From: Phytopythium helicoides
Lineage: Eukaryota; Oomycota; Peronosporomycetes; Pythiales; Pythiaceae
Length of the DNA stretch: 64,000 bases
Assembly: GCA_024867545.1 (NCBI GenBank)
Contig: JANFNE010000040.1
Location: 372,001 to 436,000 of the forward strand
Direction: 5' to 3'
Below, in pieces: positions 40,580-50,400 of the stretch. The number at the start of each line of letters is the position of its first letter. Position 1 is the stretch's first letter. Made by a program: the position numbers and the translations under genes. The notes beneath the pieces were generated by a model. It saw nothing but the letters and a program-made list of their open reading frames with translations. It ran no database searches and was not told the DNA's origin.

Positions 40580-41961
40580 CTGCTTTTTGCGATTTGGAGC
40601 TTGTTGACATGCTTTCCCAGGCACTAGATGGAGAGGGTTGTCAATAATGCATCGCTACAGTTATCAGGGGCAAGATATGTGCGAACGTGTACTCTGCCCC
40701 TCTTGCTCGAGAAGGAATGCATATGATGTCAGGCAATCCACCAAAAGCTCGGCGTTTTTACTTGGACCGCGCTACGCTGGTTCTACCGGAATTTGTTAAT
40801 GAAAGTGTTTCCTGATGTTAAACCAAGCATTCAAAAGATTAGAAACGGTCAATGGGAGAGAAACCTTTTGCTCTTGGATTACTAGAGATGCTTCAATCAG
40901 AACGCCACGGTCGCTACTGCAAGCCCAAGCTCGACGCCGTTTTGCCAGATCTTGGGTCGACAACAGCTCTTTCGCTCGTCTCCTAGCCGCCATTCTGCGC
41001 CTCGGGTGCTCCCGCCCAACTCGTCGTTGAAGACGACTACAACGCAGCCGTCGTCAATGATCTTGTGCCACCCTCATTCGTACCGAAGATTCACGCTTCC
41101 TCGTGGCTCGCTGTGCTACTTGTCGTGCTTGATCCTCGCTGCTGGTTGTAGCTCGTCCATGTTCGTCCTATTACACGTCTTCCCTACCGGCAGGCTCTTC
41201 CATGAGCCTGCCAGCTCGCCATAGCCGGTCATACTCGGCGGTGGCGATCCATCGTCGTGCTCCATCGTCGTCCACGATATTGCATTCCATGATGCAACGC
41301 CCCGCGGCGTTTTGACGTCGTCGGCGGCGGGTTTCCACGACTCGTTGCAGCTGCTCTCGCCCAGCCGGCTCTCGTGTCTCTGTACTGGCTTCGTGTCGCG
41401 GTCGAGCGGTTTCCCGGTACGCAGCCTGCCTGGTGCGTACCGCGCGAAGTACTGACCGGCGGCTGTCTTCAACTGGTCCACTACTGTCATGTACCACTGC
41501 TCATGCAGGCGGCACTGCACGCGTGGCAGCGCCTGTTTGTGCACAGAACTCCTCATCCTCGAGGTGCTTGACAAAGTCGGCTGCTTCCTGCTCCCGCAAG
41601 CTTCTTGGATATGGTAACTCACTAAAACCCAGCTGTGCACGATGTGCTCTTCTGGCTCGCCGTCTTGGTCCTCTCGGCGGATCAGATAGTTGTCATATCC
41701 CGCGGGCGCCAGGATCTGGGCGGGGCCTATCCATTGGTGCACGACTTTCGTCAATTCTTTTTCTCTCGGATGATGATAGACCCAAGCTCGATCTCCTTTC
41801 TTGAACGTACGTCGAGCTCTAACGCGTCTGTTGTTGTACTTGGTCTGACGAGCTTGCTCTCGATCAGTGGCAGCTGCAGCAATCTCGTGACTCGTCCTCA
41901 AGTGCCCAACCAGTTCCGTGTGGTGTTCAGGTAACGTTTTTGCTTCTTCTCGCAGTGCACC
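40580..41961. repeat. segment S, copy 1 (pre-insertion locus, duplicated)
   Basis: 1,382 bp, apparently identical to 42832-44213. Starts with CTGC (element 1 TSD) and ends with CACC (element 2 TSD). Contains the continuation of the Crypton-like relic (40584 on), a plus-strand patch from about 40900 to 41150 that still reads as protein with stops (LLEMLQSERHGRYCKPKLDA), and the minus-strand Ty3 relic. Confidence 0.93.
41116..41961 (-). pseudogene. Ty3 integrase C-terminal relic, copy 1
   Basis: Minus-strand frame with REQARQTKYNNRRVRA, FKKGDRAWVYHHP, VVHQWIGPAQIL and YLIRRED: the GPY/F-type module at the end of Ty3 integrases. The 5' continuation lies beyond element 2, at 57842-58075, where the frame is in register. 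Older than and different from the two full elements, in the opposite orientation. Confidence 0.7.
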
Positions 41962-42831
41962 TGTGGTGTAGCTAAATTACCACCGATAGCCAGGCCAGCG
42001 TGAAAGCTGCAGAAGATTTTACCAGGTGTGACCAGACAGCACTAGGGCTTCCTGGTAGTCGAGATGATACTTCCAGGTAGTCATAAAAGATATTACAGAT
42101 ATAGGCATACTGGCCTCATCCGGCGGCGCTTCAGCCGGAGTGCCGAGCGGACGCGAAGGAGCGTGAAGCGTCGTCACGCGTGAAGGGTTGCAAGGTGGAT
42201 TGCATAGAGGAAGGTCGCTTCACTTGCATATTGTATATGAGGACCGCCAAGAGTCGGCTAGGAAAAGGAAACGGCCATGCGCCGCTAGGAAACACTTAAA
42301 TAGAGCAGAATCTTCCGGGTCTCCAACAAGCGCCGAGCGCCAACGAGGTGGGTAGGCGTAGACGTGGTTGATGGCTGCCGTGGGAACCTTTAGCAGGTGA
42401 AAGCTTGTGAGGGGACCACCGCGGCAGGCCAAGAGACGTGTGTGGTGCATAGGAAGAGAGGCCTGCGAAGTCCTAGCTGAGATCTAGGCGGTGATCGCTA
42501 GCTGGGGGTTCATTTCTGCCTCTAGCGGCTCGTAAACAGCGCGTGAGCGCTAGCTGCCACTCTTTAGTGGGGCTACGAGTTTTGGTGACGTATATATCTG
42601 TGTGTTGGTGCGGAGCCCTTTGCTCGTGGGCTCTGTATCGTTAGCTGGCACACCTGCTGGTGGTATTCACCAGAACGCAACCCGGTCAGAATAGGGCAAG
42701 GACTCTAACGGGGAGACCAACGTCTGTCGGTCTAATCGGCGGGTCCACGCTTAAAAAGGCTGCTGTCGTTGACGGTGGCTGTTGTGTGGATTGGAGGTAG
42801 GTGTACGCCAAATACTAATCGCAATATCACA
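41962..42831 (+). repeat. recombinant solo-type LTR between S copies
   Basis: 870-bp LTR of the same family without a target duplication: left flank is CACC, right flank CTGC. Its diagnostic bases follow the element 2 left LTR over at least the first 640 bp. Best explained as the product of unequal crossing-over between the right LTR of element 1 and the left LTR of element 2. Confidence 0.93.
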
Positions 42832-44213
42832 CTGCTTTTTGCGATTTGGAGCTTGTTGACATGCTTTCCCAGGCACTAGATGGAGAGGGTTGTCAATAAT
42901 GCATCGCTACAGTTATCAGGGGCAAGATATGTGCGAACGTGTACTCTGCCCCTCTTGCTCGAGAAGGAATGCATATGATGTCAGGCAATCCACCAAAAGC
43001 TCGGCGTTTTTACTTGGACCGCGCTACGCTGGTTCTACCGGAATTTGTTAATGAAAGTGTTTCCTGATGTTAAACCAAGCATTCAAAAGATTAGAAACGG
43101 TCAATGGGAGAGAAACCTTTTGCTCTTGGATTACTAGAGATGCTTCAATCAGAACGCCACGGTCGCTACTGCAAGCCCAAGCTCGACGCCGTTTTGCCAG
43201 ATCTTGGGTCGACAACAGCTCTTTCGCTCGTCTCCTAGCCGCCATTCTGCGCCTCGGGTGCTCCCGCCCAACTCGTCGTTGAAGACGACTACAACGCAGC
43301 CGTCGTCAATGATCTTGTGCCACCCTCATTCGTACCGAAGATTCACGCTTCCTCGTGGCTCGCTGTGCTACTTGTCGTGCTTGATCCTCGCTGCTGGTTG
43401 TAGCTCGTCCATGTTCGTCCTATTACACGTCTTCCCTACCGGCAGGCTCTTCCATGAGCCTGCCAGCTCGCCATAGCCGGTCATACTCGGCGGTGGCGAT
43501 CCATCGTCGTGCTCCATCGTCGTCCACGATATTGCATTCCATGATGCAACGCCCCGCGGCGTTTTGACGTCGTCGGCGGCGGGTTTCCACGACTCGTTGC
43601 AGCTGCTCTCGCCCAGCCGGCTCTCGTGTCTCTGTACTGGCTTCGTGTCGCGGTCGAGCGGTTTCCCGGTACGCAGCCTGCCTGGTGCGTACCGCGCGAA
43701 GTACTGACCGGCGGCTGTCTTCAACTGGTCCACTACTGTCATGTACCACTGCTCATGCAGGCGGCACTGCACGCGTGGCAGCGCCTGTTTGTGCACAGAA
43801 CTCCTCATCCTCGAGGTGCTTGACAAAGTCGGCTGCTTCCTGCTCCCGCAAGCTTCTTGGATATGGTAACTCACTAAAACCCAGCTGTGCACGATGTGCT
43901 CTTCTGGCTCGCCGTCTTGGTCCTCTCGGCGGATCAGATAGTTGTCATATCCCGCGGGCGCCAGGATCTGGGCGGGGCCTATCCATTGGTGCACGACTTT
44001 CGTCAATTCTTTTTCTCTCGGATGATGATAGACCCAAGCTCGATCTCCTTTCTTGAACGTACGTCGAGCTCTAACGCGTCTGTTGTTGTACTTGGTCTGA
44101 CGAGCTTGCTCTCGATCAGTGGCAGCTGCAGCAATCTCGTGACTCGTCCTCAAGTGCCCAACCAGTTCCGTGTGGTGTTCAGGTAACGTTTTTGCTTCTT
44201 CTCGCAGTGCACC
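42832..44213. repeat. segment S, copy 2
   Basis: Same 1,382 bp as 40580-41961, with every derived open frame identical between the copies. Period of duplication including the LTR is 2,252 bp. Confidence 0.95.
43368..44213 (-). pseudogene. Ty3 integrase C-terminal relic, copy 2
   Basis: Duplicate of the relic at 41116-41961. This is the copy directly interrupted by element 2; its other half starts at 57842. Confidence 0.7.
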
Positions 44214-45083
44214 TGTGGTGTAGCTAAATTACCACCGATAGCCAGGCCAGCGTGAAAGCTGCAGAAGATTTTACCAGGTGTGACCAGACAGCACTAGGGC
44301 TTCCTGGTAGTCGAGATGATACTTCCAGGTAGTCATAAAAGATATTACAGATATAGGCATACTGGCCTCATCCGGCGGCGCTTCAGCCGGAGTGCCGAGC
44401 GGACGCGAAGGAGCGTGAAGCGTCGTCACGCGTGAAGGGTTGCAAGGTGGATTGCATAGAGGAAGGTCGCTTCACTTGCATATTGTATATGAGGACCGCC
44501 AAGAGTCGGCTAGGAAAAGGAAACGGCCATGCGCCGCTAGGAAACACTTAAATAGAGCAGAATCTTCCGGGTCTCCAACAAGCGCCGAGCGCCAACGAGG
44601 TGGGTAGGCGTAGACGTGGTTGATGGCTGCCGTGGGAACCTTTAGCAGGTGAAAGCTTGTGAGGGGACCACCGCGGCAGGCCAAGAGACGTGTGTGGTGC
44701 ATAGGAAGAGAGGCCTGCGAAGTCCTAGCTGAGATCTAGGCGGTGATCGCTAGCTGGGGGTTCATTTCTGCCTCTAGCGGCTCGTAAACAGCGCGTGAGC
44801 GCTAGCTGCCACTCTTTAGTGGGGCTACGAGTTTTGGTGACGTATATATCTGTGTGTTGGTGCGGAGCCCTTTGCTCGTGGGCCCTGTATCGTTAGCTGG
44901 CACACCTGCTGGTGGTATTCACCAGAACGCAACCCGGTCAGAATAGGGCAAGGACTCTAACGGGGAGACCAACGTCTGTCGGTCTAATCGGCGGGTCCAC
45001 GCTTAAAAAGGCTGCTGTCGTTGACGGTGGCTGTTGTGTGGATTGGAGGTAGGTGTACGCCAAATACTAATCGCAATATCACA
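44214..45083 (+). repeat. 5' LTR of element 2
   Basis: 870 bp, TG...CA. Followed by the same TGGTGCGCATGCCCGG primer-binding-type sequence as element 1. Confidence 0.96.
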
Positions 45084-45180
45084 ACTGGTGCGCATGCCCG
45101 GATTGTGCTCTGGTTGTTTGCTTCCTACAGGTCCGTCAGCTAACAAAAACAACCAACAAGTACGAGCGAGAGAGAGAGAG

Positions 45181-47415
45181 ATGGTCAAGGCAAAATTCAG
45201 TGCGAACACTCCAGCTACGCCAGTCAAGGGTTCGAGTTCGGCGACGGCCGGAGTTTCATCCAAGGCAGGCTCAGCTAGCGCGGCCAACCCGACGGGGAAG
45301 AGCGCGTCAACTGGGAGTGGCGACGAGAGTGACCACTGGGAGGGTCGCCTTGACGAAGATGAAGAAATGGAAGAAGAGAAGGCCAAGGTGACAAGTGGCA
45401 AAGCAACAGGGGTGAAGTCGACGGGACGTTCAACCAGCCAAGCGAAGGCAGGTGGAATGACTCGCGACGAATTTTACTACGCGGGCACCGATGTTCCAGC
45501 TAACACCCCAGCTGCGAACAAGGTGGTTGGCCGAACGGTCAACATGATGTGGAAATCCCCGTGGATGAGGCTCTTTGAGCCTGAACTGGTACTTCATCCG
45601 GACTATCCCGCCCTCTGGAAGGAAATTTGGACTCACATTGACGAAGTTGGGATCCGGAAGGTGGCCGAAAACACCATCGAGGTGCTGAGGTGCCTTGGAT
45701 GCAAGGTAGGAAGAGTGCCGCATCAAACTGAACTAGACGAGATCAAGATACAAGATGCGCGCTGGGAGCTGGGTTCGTGGAAGCTGCAAATTCTTCAAGC
45801 TTTAGGATGGACGACCGAGCGTGGTCCCCATGGAATGCCTCCACCGAGCACGGCAAAATCTCAGCTGGCGATGCCAACGAGCGCGAATCAGCCCACACCA
45901 GATACTGTTGGACCAACCGCGCAGAAAGCTACCCAAAGGCTTGCAATAGCTTCACCAAATGAGACAGAGCTCAAGCCAACACGTCTGGACTTCAACACGC
46001 CAAGCATCAACAGCGGTAGTAACCATGGCGGTAACACCTCATCCGGCTTCTTAGGGAAAGGATCACACCCATCGGTACTCAGTGTATCGATGATGGATGT
46101 GGATAGCGACGACGACTACAATCCGATGGATCAGTTCCAAGAGCTACGCGAGATGGCCTCCAACAACTATCAGCCAGCTGGTTCAGCTGGAAACACGATG
46201 ATGGTAAGCACTCCAGTGCCGCTCGACAAGATCGAGCTCTTCTACGGCGACCGAAACCGCAGTGATGAAGCGATGACCTGGCTGAAGACTTTTGTAGTAA
46301 CAATGAAGATGACTCAGCTACCTCCCGATCAATGGATTGCAGCGTTTGAACTGCGCTTACGCAGTGGAGCTCTGCACTGGTTCAAGCAGTTGAGCAGACG
46401 CACGTCCCGCAAGTGGGAACTGTTGTCGGAAGCCTTTATCCGTTACTATGGCGTCAGCCGGTCGACAACCGCCGAAACTCAGTATTACAACGCTCATCGC
46501 CGGAGCAATGAACACATTCTGGACTACTTACTCCGCCTAAACCACTACGCGAGGCGTGCAAAGGTCAATTACAGCAAGAGCGAGCGCGGGAAAGAGCACA
46601 TCCGCCAATTCCTGTCCACATGCGGTGATGATGAGCTAATGGATCGATTCTACTATATGCAACTGGCAGATATAGACCAACTCGGTGATATGATCCGCAT
46701 GAAGCTGCACGGAGACGAATCTAAACGACGCCGAGGAGGCTCAAGCCGCTCCCGTGAGGCCAGTTCGCGGGATGAGAGCTCTCGCCGCGATCGCCACCGG
46801 GATGACTCCCGACATCAGCCGCGAGTCACTCTGGCTGATGCTTCACTGGACGATTTAAGAGGAGAACTACGCGCTCGAGAGGAGGAATACACTTTCCGCA
46901 GTCGCGGACCAGCTACAAGTGCAAATCCCAGTCAGTGGCGCGCACACGATCGCTTCATTGATGACTATTCGGACGATGAAGACGAGGACGATCACTATCT
47001 AGACTCGGCACAAGCGGAGGAAAACGACCGTCGTCCGGATGGAAATGATCCCGACTCTCGGCGGACGAATGAATACCGCCGACAAACCGACAGAGCTTAT
47101 CCGGGACAAAGAAGCCCCTACAATCCTCAGCTAGCGCAGTATGGGCGCGGTCAATACGGGCAATACAACTCCCAATACCCTCGCAGCCCTCGACGGGACA
47201 ATTATCAGCCAGATATAATCTGCGGTGCATGCGGTGGCAAGAACCACCACGCACACGAATGTCGCAAGCGCTGTCCAGCTTGCGGACTCGTCCACCGACC
47301 TGGTGAGTGCGAGAAAATGCAGCAAATGTCGGCTCTGATGAAGTTTGTAGCGCGAAAGTTCAAGGATGACGACTTACCAGATGAGATCAAGGAGATCCGA
47401 GGCCATTTAAACTAG
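45181..47415 (+). CDS. gag: Gag polyprotein of element 2
   Basis: 744 residues from the ATG at 45181, placed after a (GA)n leader; an in-frame ATG at 45094 is a weaker alternative. N-terminal 200 residues are A/S/T-rich with an acidic patch. A middle segment has a W-rich block (MMWKSPWMRLF). The retrotransposon-gag capsid domain spans about residues 348-530 (LDKIELFYGDRN, ALHWFKQL, YLLRLNHYARR). A basic SR/D-rich linker follows, then two zinc knuckles from residue 681: C-x2-C-x4-H-x4-C and C-x2-C-x3-H-x4-C. It packages the RNA into virus-like particles. The last sense codons TTA AAC are part of the frameshift site. Confidence 0.95.
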   Translation: MVKAKFSANTPATPVKGSSSATAGVSSKAGSASAANPTGKSASTGSGDESDHWEGRLDEDEEMEEEKAKVTSGKATGVKSTGRSTSQAKAGGMTRDEFYYAGTDVPANTPAANKVVGRTVNMMWKSPWMRLFEPELVLHPDYPALWKEIWTHIDEVGIRKVAENTIEVLRCLGCKVGRVPHQTELDEIKIQDARWELGSWKLQILQALGWTTERGPHGMPPPSTAKSQLAMPTSANQPTPDTVGPTAQKATQRLAIASPNETELKPTRLDFNTPSINSGSNHGGNTSSGFLGKGSHPSVLSVSMMDVDSDDDYNPMDQFQELREMASNNYQPAGSAGNTMMVSTPVPLDKIELFYGDRNRSDEAMTWLKTFVVTMKMTQLPPDQWIAAFELRLRSGALHWFKQLSRRTSRKWELLSEAFIRYYGVSRSTTAETQYYNAHRRSNEHILDYLLRLNHYARRAKVNYSKSERGKEHIRQFLSTCGDDELMDRFYYMQLADIDQLGDMIRMKLHGDESKRRRGGSSRSREASSRDESSRRDRHRDDSRHQPRVTLADASLDDLRGELRAREEEYTFRSRGPATSANPSQWRAHDRFIDDYSDDEDEDDHYLDSAQAEENDRRPDGNDPDSRRTNEYRRQTDRAYPGQRSPYNPQLAQYGRGQYGQYNSQYPRSPRRDNYQPDIICGACGGKNHHAHECRKRCPACGLVHRPGECEKMQQMSALMKFVARKFKDDDLPDEIKEIRGHLN

Positions 47416-47465
47416 CAAGCCCGCCAACTGCAACTGGGTTGGTCACCAGCGGGCTGCCACAGTTA
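47406..47465 (+). promoter_or_regulatory. -1 programmed frameshift site, gag/pol of element 2
   Basis: T TTA AAC at 47406-47412, stop TAG 47413-47415, stem 47418-47424 with 47449-47455, pseudoknot partner CAGTT at 47460-47464. Sequence is identical to element 1 across the signal even though the codon just upstream differs (AGC to GGC). Confidence 0.87.
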
Positions 47466-50400
47466 TCTGAGCCTGTGATGGAAGCACACTATGTGTGTGC
47501 CTATCTGGGTGACGAAAAATGGCTGGATGAGTCGTCAGATGATAAGAGAAGTGAACAATGTGGGAAAAATGAAGAGAGAAGTGACCGCGACTGCGCAAAT
47601 GAGAATGCGCAAGTGTGGAAGTTGTTTGAGAAGGGTGCCAGAGCACCGGATGAGACTAGAGTGTCGAAAAATGGCGCAGGAATGAGTTTGAGGTGTGCCA
47701 CAGTCAGACAAGACGATGGAAGTCGGTCTGGTTGGGGCAATGGAGGTGAATTGAAGGAGATGGTGCTTCACGCGAACGAAGTGCGTGGTTGGTGGTCGCA
47801 GAAGAAGTTTGATCGAAGAATCAGGATGCGTGCATTAATCTCCGGTGCCATTAATGACCAGCGAACACGGATATTGCTGGATACAGGAGCAAACATCAGC
47901 GTGGTTAGTGCCAAGTTTGCTCGCCAACACCAGCTAAGACGATATGCACGTACCGACAAGAGTGTGAGCGTAAAAGGATTCACCAATGGTCAGCTAGGTA
48001 CTCAAGAGCGCGTTCTGGTGAAAATCACGCTTGGATGGAATGTTGTTTATGGCTTTGAAGTGTGGATTATGGATCACGAAGCAGGTGTTGATGTTGTGCT
48101 TGGTACCGACTTTATGATCCCGGCCGGAGTTCGGTTGGACTTGTTCGATGGAACTGCTCAAGTTCCTGATGAGATTGTGATACCGCTACTAAAAACTGCA
48201 AGTATGAAAGAGAATGAACCAAGAATTGAGGTCACGAGTGGGCCTACACACACAATGCTAATATCAGCACATGAAGTCGAGAGTTTCACTGTTCGGCGAA
48301 GTATGCACCCGTCAATCGATACTCACGAGTTGTGGGTCCGAAGAACACATAAACTAGTGCCTACAGTCGTATGGGGCGGGCAACATCGTGTAAAGAAGGT
48401 GTTACTCACGAATGTGACGGCAGAGTCATGTTCATGCCCCGCCCACTACGTGTTCTTAGCGTGGGTCCCGATCGGGATGCTGCCTAGGAGCAGTGGGTTT
48501 GTGAGAGTGCGTTCGCGTCGATACACCGACTGGCAGGTGCTAGCATTCGAGTCGGCGCGGGACAAGACGCTGTTGAAGCGTCAACAAGCGATCTACGAAG
48601 ACTGGCTGCGCTCACAGCCGCGCGCAGTTGAGCGCCACGCGTACAGTGTACCGAGGAGCATTCAGCAGCGAGATGGACTCTGGCAGCAAAGACACGCAGT
48701 GTTTACTCCCAATGATTGCGCGGAGGAGACGGGCGGACTAGCCCGTCTCCAGGAGGATGGTGAGCGACACGTGAGCGAGATTAACGAATTAATCGAGGAG
48801 CACAGACGTGCGCCCGGTACCACCGGGGGCAGTCGGGACACGCACCCGGCGATACAGGAAGACGGGGACGAACAGCCCGTCGAAATGGAGCTCGAGAGGC
48901 GGTACCTTGCTGCCGCGCAAGCAGAAATGTCTGCTGAGAGCCTCGACGAAGGCTGTACGTACGAACACGAAGGGAATGAGATAGTATTCGAGGATTACGC
49001 CCACGAGCTCGCGTTTTTGCCCGAGGTTGGTGGTGTAGAAAGCACCGAGCTTGACTATGGGGGTGGAAACGTAGTCAACCCCGACCTGGACGACGATCAA
49101 CAGTGCAGACTGGTGGAGACGCTTCGGAAGCACGAAACGATAATGATAGCGAGCGGCAACGCACTACCGCCACCAGCATACGGTGTCGTGTGTGATATCA
49201 ATGTCGAAGGCCACCCGCCAATCAAGCAGAGATCGCGGCGGGTGCCGCTGAAGTACTTGGGCAAACTGTACGAGCTATTGAAGGGATTATTATCAGCAGG
49301 CTTAATTGCCTTCTCGGATAGTGAATGGGCATCGCCGATTGTGATAGTGCCGAAGAAGAACGGTACTGATATACGCTTGTGCATCGACTATAAGCGAGTC
49401 AACGCAGTTACAGTGGCGATAGAGTACAGTATGCCGCTAGCTGACGATCTACTCACCGAACTTGAAGCGTACCGATGGTTTTGTTCATTGGACGCAGCTA
49501 GCGGATTCTGGGCGACAATAATGACACTACGAGCACGGAGAATCTCAGCTTTTATCTGCCCATTGGGTCATTTTGAATGGCTGAGAATGCCGTTCGGTCT
49601 AAAAAACGCACACATGATCTACCAACGGATGATAGATAATGCTCTATGGGGATACGTCCAACCGATCGGCGGATGGGAGTTGTTTGCGGAGAAAGTAGCC
49701 ACGGCTGAGGCTGAAGCCAAGAATCGACGAGACCAAATGACGCAAAACGCAGATGACAGTAATGTGACTCTGCCAAAGTACGAGAAGGACCTCTTGGAGT
49801 CTGGATTGCTGCTCCAAGCTGGCGTATTAGACGATTTGATGAGCCAACCGGAGACGGACATGTTCACACACGGAGAATCAGACCAATCCAATCATGTACC
49901 GGTCTTTGGAAGGCGTTCGTTCGTGGATGACATTTGCTTCGGAGGGGCGACCTTCGATGAATGCTTACATACACTGGATAAGCTGCTCACACGCTTTGAG
50001 GAGTGTCGGATTAGCATCAGCTTCACCAAAAGCCTATTTTGCAAACGAAAGGTGACCTTCCTGTCGCACGTCGTGTCTGATGAGGGGATTGCGGCTGATC
50101 CAAAAAAGCTCGATGGCATCTGCAAGTTGCCATTCCCTACCAGCAAAAAGGGAATGCAGTCATTCCTAGGGGCGTTGAACTACTATAGTCGCTTCATACA
50201 GGACCTACCTGTCTACGGAGGGGTTTTGTACCGGCTGAGAGAGGAAGATTTCGGTCCGAATGGTGATTTGACCACGGCTAAAGCTGCGTTTGAGGTGCTC
50301 AAGAAAAATATTGCTGACGCTCCGCTGCTGGTACATTTCAAAGAGGAACAAGACGTGCATGTGATGCTGTACGTCAATAGTTGGGCAATCAGCGGTGCAG

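Noticed and set aside
41962..42831. Independent solo LTR insertion
   Set aside because: Flanks are not a target duplication but the TSDs of the two neighbouring elements.
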